From Anas platyrhynchos (Eukaryota > Chordata > Aves > Anseriformes > Anatidae), in the NCBI RefSeq assembly GCF_047663525.1, contig NC_092591.1:25949001-26013000 (forward strand): DNA of 64,000 nt, given 5' to 3'. This document shows positions 51,514 through 63,289 of this stretch, in pieces. How positions within the stretch are numbered: position 1 is the stretch's first letter; each line of letters starts with the position of its first letter. The notes beneath the pieces were generated by a model, which was not told the DNA's origin, did not search any database, and was given only the letters and a program-made list of their open reading frames with translations. Position numbers and translations under genes: made by a program.

Positions 51514-51528
51514 TCTGCCCTCTGCTGC
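51514..51528 (-). promoter_or_regulatory. CTCF-like site, reverse orientation
   Basis: On the minus strand the sequence reads GCAGCAGAGGGCAGA. This matches CCASYAGRKGGCRSY at 13 of 15 positions with a full AGAGGGC core. It points towards the forward site 32.5 kb upstream, which is the convergent arrangement seen at loop anchors. Occupancy is unproven. Confidence 0.35.
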
Positions 51529-52335
51529 TCCAGGACATACTCCTTCCAGCACAGCAAGAGGTCTGCATGCTCACCTGCATCCCAGACAAGTAAAGGGATG
51601 TAGCAGGTTTTGCAACAAAAGCTACAATTCCAGCAACAATTATAATGTCAGCACAGAAGTTACGTGTTCCATGTAAAATAGTCAAGGAAGAGAAAAATGG
51701 TGCTCCAGTTGTACTTCATGTGACCCCACAAAATACCTGTGGACAGGCATAACTGCTGAAAGCTGCGGCTGAGCTGGCATCGGGATGATAGAAGCACCAG
51801 TGTGAGCTCTGCCACTCTGTTTAAAGCTGCAGGAAGTGCAAGGCTTTTGAAAGACCAGGTGTCTATTCCCTTTAGTTTTTCCTACACCATCTGCCTGACA
51901 ATCAGCAGTGAGGTGAAACTAATGGCTTAAACAAGCAGACAAATGGTTCTAAATGCTGATTTAGGAGGTTTAGTGCCTTTTCACCTAAACATGATCTTCA
52001 CTGTTTACAATTCAGAGGTGCTACCTGTCTGATCATTCCCCATCCTCTACTTGCCAAGCTGTACGGCTTAAAAAGAATATCACAACTAATACCAAGATAG
52101 CAGCTAACAACAAAGCTGACTGAACTGGGGCTAAGGTGAAGAACTACTTTTAGTTAGCCTGCTGTTCCAGCTCAGCAGAAAATAAAACAGTTTGCAGCTT
52201 TGGATGCAGAGCTGTATTATTTACATGCATAATTCAAAATGGTTCATCTTAAAGAAAAATAAAAACAAACCTTTGTAGAGTTCCAAAATAATCTTTAACT
52301 TCTTTTTGATATGCTGAATTTGTTGACAGCTTACT

Positions 52336-52336
<1 letters not shown>

Positions 52337-52424
<88 letters not shown>
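52337..52424. repeat. (ATT)n microsatellite, 88 bp
   Basis: About 29 perfect ATT/TTA units with no interruption. This is the longest pure trinucleotide array in the window and a strong candidate for length polymorphism. Confidence 0.97.
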
Positions 52425-53799
52425 GTGTCTAGGTCTATCTGAGGGGCATTACTGCCTACTATTTTCCAGAAGGATTAGGACAATAAGACATAATTTGACA
52501 TAGGTCATGTTTTTGTCAACTGACGGCTTTTCAGCATTGTATATTTATATATTTCTAATTCCAGTTTCCATTGTATGTAAAGGATGATTACTTATTTAAT
52601 GAAGAGACTTCACTGGAACAGAGTTTTGTCACAAGATAATGGTCTCATGCTGTTAACTAAATGGGAAAGCATTTATTGTAAAATGTATACACTCCAATTT
52701 AAAAGATTAGCTTGTATGAAGTGAAGATCCAGTAATGGGATGTGAGCAAGTGTAAGAGAATATATTATGAGAAAAATAGTATTTATTTGTCTGTAATAAC
52801 AAACACAGTAACACAAAAAGAGAGACAACTTTGTTGTGTCTTTATCCTCACAATATGTACATGTCAATAACTGATTGTATCAGTGCAAGCTATAGACATT
52901 GGTAGAGAAAAAATACTGGTAATGATGACTGCTACAGGACTTCAGGATTCAACCTTTCTGTCACTGGAGACTGGGTAAATAAAACAAAAAGGTATTTTCT
53001 CCAAGACTCCATGCCTCTCCGCTTAGGCACCCTTCAGCCTTAAGTACATGTTTTGTTGTGCATTCAGTATGTGTTCAGCGTGATTCCGACTCCTCTTTAA
53101 GTTCTTCCATTTCTATTACCAATATAAATTAATTTGCATATAGGCACCTCCTAATATTCCTGAATGTGATGTTAATATAGAGCTATAAACCCAAAGTGTT
53201 AATCAGGACTAGTGAGACAAAAGATTTCCCTAAGGGGAAATTGTCAGTTACATAATCAGAATACATTAAAATCTAGTAGACGGCATGTTTTTAATAAAAA
53301 AGAGCAAAATGAAGGGCTGAATTTATAGACAGCAGACAAAGCTCCCTTAAAAATAAGCCTATTAATGCTTTCTGCAAGGTCAGATCAAGGGTGATGAAAT
53401 GAGAATTGACCAAACACGAGAGCAATTCCCAGCTAAATAAAAAGCCAGATATTCTTTTCTTCACTGACAACAGAAAATGAACATAGAGACAAGAAGGGTT
53501 GATCACCGAAGCCAAAAATGTACTTTCCATTCTCCAAGCTTTCTAAAGTCTCTTCTTTTATCCATTTTCTATTTTTCATCATATTGCCATTCTCCCTTTT
53601 TTGTCAATGACCTTTCTTCAGTCCAACTCAGCTTCTGTCTAATGACCTGAAGAGGCCTTCTTCACAGGCTGGAAAGCTTTAGATTTAAGATCCCCCTCCT
53701 TCATTAGAGTGAAAAGTGAACAGCCTCTATGTGCTGGGTGTTAATGAATGTGAAGAAAGATTTTTTTTGTATGTGTTTTACACATTATGTTCTTGACTC

Positions 53800-54500
53800 C
53801 TTGAGGTGCTACAATAAATTGCTGCGCTTCATTTACAAGGAGTGATAACAGAAGCAAAATGAGGATCTGGCGGCAAATTACTTCTCAGTTCACCCTGGGT
53901 CAGGCTGCTGGGGCTAATGAGAAGAGGTGCTCTAATTTTAAACTCCTCCTCGACCAAGCTATTCTTGCATTAATGTTCACTGCTATAAATTGTAAAGTCA
54001 AATGAAGGAGCACTGCTGAAAATTAACCAGTATTTTTATCCGCTGAGTACCCAATAGAACATATTTTGGCTTCTAAGCCTGGTGGTTATCAAAGGCAGCG
54101 CGGCTATACCAGCAGCTCCTTTCTCTCCACAGAAAGATGCTCCCCGCATGCACATACGCACGACTATTTCTGCCTTTTCTTTAAACAAGAGGAGGAAATG
54201 GTGCAGGTTTCCAACAAGATTATAATTTAACTGAAAGAATAAGGTGTTTAAAGCCAGCTTTTTGTGTCTCTTTAACAGGACACTGCACACAGACATTAAA
54301 AGTCATGCAGAATTACTCTATCCATTTAATGCTGCTGCATGTTTAATGAATTGTAATTGTGTATATGGAAAGACCCTGTAAATCACTGACCCATTTAGAT
54401 CTATGAGCACTTTGTTGCTATAAGCCCAAAGCAGGATTTGAGTAGTTAATGAGAAACTAATGCAGCACCTGCTTCTCCCATGAAATATCTTCCTATGCCT
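53800..54500. promoter_or_regulatory. Putative conserved non-coding enhancer block F
   Basis: About 700 bp of complex sequence with retained CpGs (ATCTGGCGGCAAATTAC, GGCAGCGCGGC, CCCCGCATGCACATACGC). Motif words include ATCAAAGG (54,088, TCF/LEF-like), TTTAATG / CATTTAATGC / TTTAATGAATTGTAATTG (54,323-54,359, clustered homeodomain cores) and GGCTAATGAG. An 86-codon antisense ORF (54,036-54,296) lacks any domain. The block ends at a long homopurine tract. It is among the strongest enhancer-like textures in the window. Confidence 0.4.
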
Positions 54501-54542
54501 ATATTTTGCCAATTTAACAAAATCAAATACAATGCAAATACT

Positions 54543-54568
54543 AAAAGAAAAAGGGAAAAGAAAAAAAA

Positions 54569-54599
<31 letters not shown>

Positions 54600-54644
54600 A
54601 AGAAGAAAAGAAAAAAAAGGAAAAGGAAAAAAAAAAAAAAGAAA
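54543..54644. repeat. 102-nt uninterrupted homopurine tract
   Basis: Only A and G for 102 bases. An AAAGGG start leads to A17, (GA)n of about twelve units, then AAGAAGAAAAG and GGAAAAGG patches and A14. Such tracts can form triplex DNA. It separates enhancer-like blocks F and G. ORFs across it (KKKRKREKK-type or LFFFFL-type) are low-complexity artefacts. Confidence 0.95.
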
Positions 54645-54869
54645 CAAACAGACAAAAGCCAAAAAAAAAACATAGCTCAGAATTCATACTAGGGTATTTA
54701 TGCTTCTTTGAAGGATGTGGTTCCAGATTCTCATCACTGGATTTTTTTATTGATAACTTGGCACTGACTGAAACGACATTAATATATTTAAAGCATATAT
54801 CAGTGACATGGCATTCATTTGTTGTGTGATGCGTCTGTCCTGGTACATTCTTCCATGAAATTGCTACAT

Positions 54870-55330
54870 AACATACAAATTAACCACACTACCCTACTCT
54901 AATCATTGTAATCAGTTATGTTTTCATGTGTACATTACTAATATATAAGGTTGTTGTAGTTCTTGTGTGTGGTTTAATTGCTTGTTTTTGCATATCTTGT
55001 GTGATTGATGATGTTCTAGAAATCTTTTCCCCGAAAGGAGACTTTCTAAATTACTTTGTTTAGATGCTAATGATTGTATTTCATTAGTGGCCCTCTCATC
55101 CAGAATCATCTTTAAATGAATGAATATGCCATAATTAAAAATCTGAATTATGAATTACTTTGAAAGGAGACAACATTGTCCCGATTTCCCACTGCGACTC
55201 AGTGTTATTTCAATTATGTAAATATGTTTAATCATTCCCCTTTTGTTTTTCTAATTATTTAATATTAATGTTGCTTTACCCCTTTATTGCTACAAGAAGG
55301 GATATGGCATCTTAAATGAGAGTACTTAGA
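54870..55330. promoter_or_regulatory. Putative conserved non-coding enhancer block G
   Basis: AT-rich but dense in developmental transcription-factor words. There is GGTTTAATTGC (54,971), TGATTGATG (55,002-55,010, PBX/HOX-like) and ATGCTAAT (55,064-55,071, octamer-like). CCATAATTAAAAATC, AACATTGTC (SOX-like, about 55,172) and TTTCAATTATGTAAATATG follow. It is separated from block F only by the homopurine run and ~200 bp. The two may once have been one regulatory unit. Confidence 0.35.
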
Positions 55331-56776
55331 CAAGTGATACACAGATGACTAGATTCAAGCAGACATTTACCAGAATGCATAACCCATTTCAAAAACAAAC
55401 ATGCTATTAACATTCATACTAATATAGCAACACTAGCAGTAATTGCACTTCATGCATGTTTTGTCTTTATAAACCTAATGTATTCACAATGTACAATCTC
55501 CAATCAATTTCCTTATCATCAAACTTCAAATCCATTTGTACAACTTTAAATTCACTTGCAGTGCAGATTTTAAGCAGGGAGATTTCCCTGCCCACAGGCT
55601 GCACTTTTTCAATAGTTCAAAAAAAAAACAGAAATTATAAAGCAACTGGACGTAAGATCTCATTATCTTACCATTACAGCCAGTGCCGCTTCATAGGACC
55701 AGCAAGCAAATACTTTCCCGTGAGTCTGAGCAATACAAGAGAATTAATGCTACTGAAAGTTCATGTAGAATATAGCACTTTTAGTGAAATTCTCAAAATC
55801 AAAGGTCTGTGAAATTAATATCTATGTCAGTGTCATAACTATCAGTGTCATAAGACCACATAAGGAGGATGCTATACAACTGAAAATGGGAGTTAACTAG
55901 AAAATATTTCTACATCATGCAATTTTTTAGTTTCTAACTAAATGCAATTATAATCTATAATGCAATAATTTTTCAATTATTTCATCTTGAAATGATAGAA
56001 CTCCATTATCTCACTCCTGAGCAACAGTAGCAACATAAGATTAAAACATTATTTAAAATATATTTCTATGTAAATTATCTGAAACACAACCATAGAAGAC
56101 AAGAAGAAATGTGTTTTATTCCCACACTCTTTCAAGACCACTGTAGCCCTGTGAAAAAGTCAGAAACTGTTAGTGGAAGCTAATGCATTTGTTTCAGTTC
56201 TTACCAGCATCAGACATAAAATGTATTTAATATGCAAAAAAATATGTATTTTTAATAATTAGTTTTACATTTTACCTATTACCAGGGTCAGAAAGCATAA
56301 TGAAATATGCACAAGAGTTATCAGCAAAAACATCCTGCTACTTCCAATTTGAGTTTATTACTCTCTGCTTTGCAGTCTTTGTTGAGTGAATACTTCCAAT
56401 TAACATTGCTGCTCTTTCAGTTTCTGAATTGCACTTGGATGATTAAATACAAATGAAGAAAAAATTGCTAACACTACATGTTAGTTTTGATTTGTTCTCA
56501 AATGAAAGTTTTCATAGGCAAAAGAGAGGGTGGTCATTTTCTAAGGACTTGTCTGTATTGGTGTAACTACAGTGGTGGGCTTTATTCAACACGTTGCCCT
56601 TGTCATTTGTATGGTGGTCCTGCCTGCAAGCAGATGGGTGCATTTTGCCAAACACATTCACACTTCTGGACAGTTCAGTTCAGCAAGTTCTGTCAGGGCA
56701 TTTATTTTTGTGTAAAATTATTTTTTGTCAGTAACTTCTTTCACAGTGTTCTTTACTGACACTGCCATTTTCCATC

Positions 56777-56850
56777 AAAAAAAAAAAAAAAAAAAAAAGA
56801 CAAGGAATCAGCTGCAATTTTAATTGTTACTTTTTTTTTTTTTTTTTTTT
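56777..56850. repeat. A22 / T20 foldback pair
   Basis: Twenty-two A (56,777-56,798), a 32-bp spacer, then twenty T (56,831-56,850). The two tracts are complementary and could form a ~20-bp stem. No retroposon body is recognised between or beside them. Confidence 0.9.
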
Positions 56851-57711
56851 GATAAAACGACCAATTTCTCTTAATAATTCAGAAAAACTAAGGGAAGCAA
56901 CTCCTGAGCATTTAAGTTTATCATTTCCAGTGAACTGTTTTTTCTAGGGAGACACACTTTTTGGGAGAAGATACTTCCCAAAACAACTTTAAAAAAAGTC
57001 AGAGAAAGGTAGAAGCAAGAAACAGATACCTAAATTTCTGTGGGCTAGTGTGTTAAACACAAATAAGGCAAAGAGTGATGAAGATTAGCCTTGCAGCCTC
57101 CATTTTGCACATTAAATTTTTCACAAGACAGTTTAATTACAAAAATTAGGAATGGTAATTGCTACATATAAATGTAAAGTGTCTCTCTTGGCCCAGCACA
57201 TGGGTGAAAAAAAACAGTCAAATCCCCAGCTCTAATGCCACTCTCTGTGCTCAGGATTCTTGAGTATGCAAATAGTTTTTCCACTTAAGATCTCACAGAC
57301 AAATCTGGTCAAATCAAATTACCCAAACATTTTGCACTAATCAGAGAGAAAAAGAGATGATAAGGCAGATAAAATCGACGAATGTAGACATTTTGAACAA
57401 AAGCCTGCCATTTTACAGAGAAGATTATCTTGTACTCTATTTCTCCAGTTTTATAGGTAGCAGAAACTTATTTTCATATTATAAGATAATGTGAGGTGAA
57501 ACGCCAGATAAAACCTGGCTTCACTGATGTAAATTACAAGATTTTCATTAACATGAATGAAGTCATTTTGTTCCACAGAATTTACTGTCATTTTTTGTTT
57601 TCTTTTTTTAATAAAAATTCCAACCAACCTTTTTAACAAAGTTATTATTTAACATTCAGTATTGTCTTCACAGTCCACATGCAGCCTGTTCACACAGGAT
57701 TTATCACCTCC

Positions 57712-57733
57712 AAAAAAAAAGAAAAAGAAAAAA

Positions 57734-57765
<32 letters not shown>

Positions 57766-57783
57766 AAAGAAAAAAAAGAAAAA
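57712..57783. repeat. (AAAAAG)n homopurine tract
   Basis: Seventy-two bases of A with single G every five to eight bases. Confidence 0.95.
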
Positions 57784-60052
57784 TCAGCTATAGTATCACT
57801 TGTAATTCATTTTTCTTTTATTAATTTCATGGAGAAAACATTTTTATTTTCTTTACGTTTTAATTAAGAGGGCATATGCAAGTAATTACAACATGGAATA
57901 TTTCTGTGGGAAATATTAAACATGATTGATCCTCAAACAAAATTAAAAGGTACATGAAATCTTACTCTTGGGATAAATGCTTATAATCTTGTCACATGGA
58001 TGTCCCCAAAAGCACCACCTGTGATTATGTTAAAACTATTGTTGCCCAACATTTACAGCCAGGTTTGTAGCAGAAGTCAGACCCTGATGCAAAACTCAGG
58101 CAACCAGGCTCCAAAATGTTGTGCCAGCCTCCAAAATCACAGATAAAAACAATCCCTGCTCAGCAGATGATACTGAGAGTACCTAGCCAATCTGGGGGCT
58201 CCTGGCCCAACCAAAAATCTTGCTGAATGTCACAGTTGCTCTGCACATCCTGACCACTATTGCTCCACACAGGAGGGTCCCAAGCACCCATCTCTACCCA
58301 CCTGAGTCAGAGCTGTAGGAACGATGGTGCTGTGATGCTCTGGTTCACACAGCACAAACTGTTGCCTACCATGCAGTGACAGAACCAGGCTGAAAAGAAG
58401 TGGTGTCCAACACCTGTATGATGGCTGTGTGGTCAGAGCACCAAAACCCTTAGGGTCAGGAAGAACAAGTACACAGCATCCACTCTAAAAATGCAGCTAT
58501 CTGGGCTGATTTCACAGGGAGGTAGTGGGACAAAGAATCAAGGCCTCTCCTCCTGCTGAAGATAGAAGGGAATCAACAAGGTGTCCTAGTCCATCTCCCA
58601 CCTCCAGGCAATTTCAGCAAAACTTCATGCAGTTTGTCTGGCCAAAGTTCTCCTGCCAATGCTGTCTGTGTAGTTGTACATTTACTTGCAGAACAGTTCC
58701 ATTCTCTCCTGGGTGTCCATCTTCAACCAGAAATAGATGTTACTGGGCATCCCAAATACCTCCCCTCCATTCCCAGCATGCTGACATCATTTCTGAAGTG
58801 CACAGAATCACTTTAAGTAGTTTCATGAGTGCTGCCCTAAGATGAAAATAATGACACGGCTTCCAGTGATCTGGATGAGACTAAGAAACCTTTCCAACAT
58901 GTCTTGGGTGAGGATGAATATTCATATTATGACTAACAATAGAAATAATTAAAATGCTATAAATAAAAGTGGTTGTAACAAAAGTAAGGAAGATAAAATG
59001 GTAAGACGATCAACTAATAAGATTAACCCAGTATGGAGAAGCTAAAAAGCAGGTAAATTACTAGCAATTATTGTTCTGGTTACCCTTCAGCCTTTTGGGT
59101 TTATGCAGAGACTATCACTGACCCACCTGAAGAAAGGCATTCTTGTGATGCAATGGATAAACCTAGCTTAACTCTTAGTTGTAAATGGATTTTTTTCAGA
59201 TCAAAATTCTTAGGGTAACCATGAGAAATAAATGAGTAAACTCTAGTTCATCCTAGAACAAGCAAATCACCATAAGGAGCAACTGGCAGTGACATTAGTA
59301 AAAAGTATCACTGCTAGCACAGCCCCCTTTACAGGAAGCAGCATAAAATCTGAACTTCATTACAAAGGCTCTTTTCACCTCAATTTGAAATAGGAACTTA
59401 ACATTAACAGGCATACAAGAGGTTTTAATGGAATCAGCTTTTAATTGTTTATAGCTTTTTCATCAGCTGTTGAGGATGTTAAACCCATCAAAACAACAAA
59501 ATCTTTAACCTGAACAGCACAAAAGATCTAATTTAACTCCACCTGCTTCCCCAGAGCAAGTGCTTACATCACCAGGATTGTTCTGAGACGTCCTTGCAAT
59601 ATTTGGAAACACGACACTTAAAGAAGCAGTATTAGAAACAGCTCTCATCTTTATTTTAAAGAATGGAGCAGGAAGAAACACTTCATTAACTAAAGCCATT
59701 GGCAGGGCTTTAGATCTGGGCACAGTGATGCCCATCTGGGCACTGAGAAGTGGAGAAAAGGAAATCTCACCTACACTGATGAAGCTCCTGCCAGCCTGGT
59801 GCAGCTGAGACACGTGGGTACAGGTTTATTATCAAGTTTAGATGGGTGAATGTCAAAATGAATAATTATTACACATCTATTTTGTCAGATTTGCCAGGTC
59901 AGAGCATAAGAAATACCTGCTAAAGTTGCCTGCCACTTTCAGAGGCAGGAGAATGCCAGGCAGACAACCAGCATGAATCCTGGTCTTCCAGTTCAACAGC
60001 TGAACTGAAAATCAAGGCCAAACCGTTTTTAAAAACTTGCATTTTCTAACTT

Positions 60053-60083
60053 ATTTAATAAATAAATAAATAAATAAATAAAA
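60053..60083. repeat. (AAAT)n microsatellite
   Basis: About seven AATA units. Confidence 0.93.
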
Positions 60084-60436
60084 ACTTTCAGGCTCAGCAA
60101 AATAAAATATCAAAATAATTCCAACTTCTTGACCAAACTTATCACCCAAACTTATCAACACAAACTTATCTTGTGGGAATGTGGATTGCTTAAAATTCTG
60201 GATCTGAAGAAAAAACAAATCTCAGCACATTTTTTATAAATATTTTTAGAAAGAGCAACTAAGTTATAAAATTAGATATCCAAAGACACAACACATGAGA
60301 ATATAATTTTATTTTAATCTTTTGGGCCATTCAATGTTTTCTAATGAATTTCTAGAAATTTATCAATTTCAAAATCTAAAATCAATTTCAAAATGAGATA
60401 ACAAGTTCCTTCTCAGAAAATGCTGGAGTATTTCAG

Positions 60437-60452
60437 TTTCTCTTCCCCTCCT

Positions 60453-60485
<33 letters not shown>

Positions 60486-60490
60486 TTTTT
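60437..60490. repeat. Homopyrimidine tract ending in T24
   Basis: Fifty-four pyrimidines: TTTCTCTTCCCCTCC, then TTTCT-type units, then 24 T. Confidence 0.93.
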
Positions 60491-61450
60491 GTCCAATATA
60501 TTAATCAAATTTGATCTTATTCACTTATGTTTTTAGCATTTGTATTCTGCCTCCTGCACAAAATGCCTTCTTGAGCAATTTTAGTGATCTATTAGAAGCT
60601 AATATAAAAGACAGTTGTGAGCATGATAGGGAAAAAGAGGCATTCCCAGAACCAAAAGAGAACATACAAGATGCATTGGGAAGACCAGAGGTGGGGATCA
60701 TTAGAATTTAAGCACTTGATTGCAACATGAAATGTCAATCCAGAAGGAAGAGATGAGATTTGTTTTTTTCCAAATCTAGGACAACTTGAATTGAATCTCT
60801 AGAAAATATTGTATTTGAAATGCCAAAATTTTTGAAAGTTCTAATTGAAGGAAATATTACTACAGTCTTTAAATTCCATTGCAAATACCTTAGAAGTAGT
60901 TCCTAGTGCCTCAGCTCAACTTAAATTGTTTTGCACATGTTGCTGTCCAGGAAAGAGAACTTTCAAGTCAGCCTTTCTTTTCTCATGGGGAGTAGAGAGA
61001 GAACAGGAGGAGTGTGTGCACTGAAAGTCTTGCAACACACAGGGAGAAAAACTGAAGAGAGATGCAGTCCTCCTGCAAGTCAATGCAATAGAGAGATAGT
61101 GGGGACCTGAACTTTGACTACTGAAGGCAATTCACTGCCATGCAAATAGCAGTATATTTTAATAGCTTTATATTTTTTGAGTCAACAAGAAACAGAAAAT
61201 TGCACCTAGGGTCAAACCAACTCCACTTAAACCTTTCAGTTAAATTAAAAACATCCACAAAGAAGGGATTTCTAATGAAAACATTTCTATGTAGAAGCTG
61301 TGTTTTCCAGTAATAGATCATCCCAATGGAAATTACATACCTATCTACATCTATTTATTGTACTGTTTTCTCTCCTAGTTGTAAAAGACAATGTTTGGGA
61401 TTTGCTGAATTGTTTCCATTGGGTGGAGAAGCTTGTGATTCGATTTGATT

Positions 61451-61915
61451 TTCCCCCTGTACTTGGCTCTGGTGAGGCCGCACCTTGAGTACTGTGTTCA
61501 GGTTTGGGCTCCTCGCTACAAGAAGGACATCGAGGTGCTTGAGCGGGTCCAGAGAGGGGCAACGAAGCTGGTGAGGGGCCTGAAGAACAAGTCCTACGAG
61601 GAGCGGCTGAAGGAGCTGGGCTTGTTCAGCCTGGAGAAGAGGAGGCTCAGGGGCGACCTTATCGCTCTCTACAGATACCTTAAAGGAGGCTGTAGCGAGG
61701 TGGGGGTTGGCCTGTTCTCCCACGTGCCTGGTGACAGGACGAGGGGGAATGGGCTTAAGTTGCGCCATGGTAGTTTTAGGTTGGATGTTTGGATGAACTT
61801 CTTTACCGAAAGGGTTGTTAGACATTGGAACAGGCTGCCCAGGGAACTGGTGGAGTCACCATCCCTGGAAGTCTTTAAAAGACATTTAGATGTAGAGCTT
61901 AGGGATATGGTTTAG
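61451..61915 (+). pseudogene. CR1 ORF2 C-terminal remnant (reverse-transcriptase thumb region)
   Basis: About 154 codons read without interruption to a TAG stop. The peptide opens with [20 protein letters not shown]. It continues through [20 protein letters not shown], then [17 protein letters not shown], and closes with [20 protein letters not shown]. These are the conserved C-terminal blocks of avian CR1 ORF2, downstream of the polymerase palm. The catalytic FADD-type motif and the apurinic endonuclease lie in the missing 5' part, so no activity is expected. There is no ATG at the start of the open frame, only an upstream TTG, so it is not a gene. It is the only long open frame in the window with a recognisable protein family. 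Confidence 0.93.
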
Positions 61916-62004
61916 TGGGGACTGTTAGTGTTAGGTCAGAGGTTGGACTCGATGATCTTGAGGTCTCTTCCAACCTAGAAATTCTGTGATTCTGTGATTC
62001 TGTG
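61452..62004 (+). mobile_element. CR1 LINE, 5'-truncated young copy
   Basis: This is the 3' end of a chicken-repeat-1 (CR1) non-LTR retrotransposon. It holds the last ~154 codons of ORF2 followed by a short 3' UTR. The UTR carries the family hallmark ending: a GATGATCTTGAGGTC-type segment, TCTTCCAACCT, then exactly three tandem ATTCTGTG octamers (61,981-62,004). CR1 tails end in octamers rather than poly(A). Severe 5' truncation is usual for the family. The reading frame is unbroken up to its TAG stop at 61,913, so the copy is fairly recent compared with the other CR1 fossils in the window. The 5' boundary is approximate: similarity begins near the first [15 protein letters not shown] codons. 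No clear target-site duplication is visible, as is common for CR1. It cannot mobilise because the endonuclease and most of the reverse transcriptase are missing. Confidence 0.96.
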
Positions 62005-63177
62005 AGTCAGATATTTCTTCACTGTAACTCTTTTTATATACAAAGAATGTACATATCCATCTGCTTCTCTGAACACAATAGGAACAGACAAGAAGTAGTT
62101 CACCTGGGCACATTTCCAAGCTTGCCTTTTCATACAGCAGTCTGCTCTAAAGAAGCTCAGTCTTGGCTTCTTCTCAGGGCCACGTTACCAATGCGATGCT
62201 GCTCTGAGTGCTCCTGCCTCTCCTGCAGCCCTTGCCTCTCTGCTTCTGCACTGTCAAAAAATGGTAAGCTCCCCTTAGCCCCCCACAAAAATACCCCCTT
62301 ATTCTTTCAAATATGGAAGATTGGTTGGTTGGTTGGTTGGTTGGTTGGTTTGCTGATATCTAACATTTCAGACAGAGGAATCTCTTGTGTAAAGGATCTT
62401 GACTGCACTTCCTGGTCAGTTAAATTTGAGACCCAGTGTGCCGCATAGCTTGACCGTGATTGCCAACTATAAGCTTGCTAGGAACCATCCCCTTCAATGC
62501 TACAAACCTGTTCACTGCCCAGGTAGAATACAGAACAGATATTCCTTGTAGAACACACCTCTGATTTATCCCCACTGAATTAACAGTATGTACTTTTTCC
62601 TCAGACCAAATATCCTCTTCAATGACATTTCATCTTCTAGTGACACCCACACCAAAGTGAATAAATCTAAAAAGAGGCATTTTTCAAGGTACAGAAATCA
62701 GGAGGTTTTACCTCTGCTTTTAGGAAATTATAACAGGAAAAGCCAGTCAGACAAGGAAAGGCGTGCAAAGTAAGCAACACAATAGATTTCTTTTGTAAAG
62801 CTTGAGGAAGAGGTCGATCCACAACAATAAGCGGTGATATTGTACTGCCCAGTTTTGGTCAGTAGTTGTTTTGGTGAAAAGATGCCCTGGCAGAGTGAAA
62901 GTAGGAAGAGGAAGCATGTAGTCACAGGAACCCCCAGCACCCCCCTGGAATAGAATGGAGAAAATAGTCAGTCTGTCAAGCTAGCTGAGATGTTGAAGCT
63001 GCTGCAAAAAAGGAGCTTGTTTGATAAGCAGTCTCGAATTGTCTTCTCTTGTCTATCATATTTGTTACCATGCCTGCAGATTCCATGTGCTTTACCTCTG
63101 ATCTTAATAAAATGAAGTAAAATGACTTTTTAAACAAACCATGTGAAAAGCTGGAGATGTGTAGCACTGCTGTTATA
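62005..63177. other. Unique DNA, no gene seen
   Basis: A (TTGG)n array lies at 62,321. The 148-codon ORF at 62,002-62,448 begins inside the CR1 tail junction and reads through the TTGG array (GWLVGWLVG), so it is an artefact. Confidence 0.5.
62321..62350 (+). repeat. (TTGG)n microsatellite
   Basis: Seven perfect TTGG units. Four or more GG pairs spaced by TT can form a two-tetrad quadruplex in single strands, so this is a possible weak G-quadruplex. Confidence 0.95.
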
Positions 63178-63214
63178 AAAATTCCCACAAAATTTGTGAG
63201 AAAATTCCCACAAA
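63178..63214. repeat. 14-bp direct repeat with internal palindrome
   Basis: AAAATTCCCACAAA occurs at 63,178-63,191 and again at 63,201-63,214. The junction CACAAAATTTGTG is an odd-centred palindrome. Confidence 0.85.
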
Positions 63215-63289
63215 CTATTTGGATAAAACATTTGCCTGAAACACCAGCAATGTTATGTAAATACTGACTATGACTAAATGCCTAATTAA

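Larger units (their letters stand above)
55331..61450. other. AT-rich DNA with one GC-richer block, no gene seen
   Basis: 58,000-58,850 is clearly richer in GC than its flanks and has overlapping plus-strand ORFs of 60 and 106 codons in two frames. This is compatible with a frameshifted old transposon or retrocopy, but no family is recognised. Confidence 0.45.

Noticed and set aside
54318..54692. Lysine/arginine- or phenylalanine-rich ORFs
   Set aside because: They are direct translations of the 102-nt homopurine tract on each strand.
62002..62448. 148-codon ORF after the CR1 tail
   Set aside because: It starts in the octamer tail junction and runs through the TTGG array (GWLVGWLVG). There is no family similarity.
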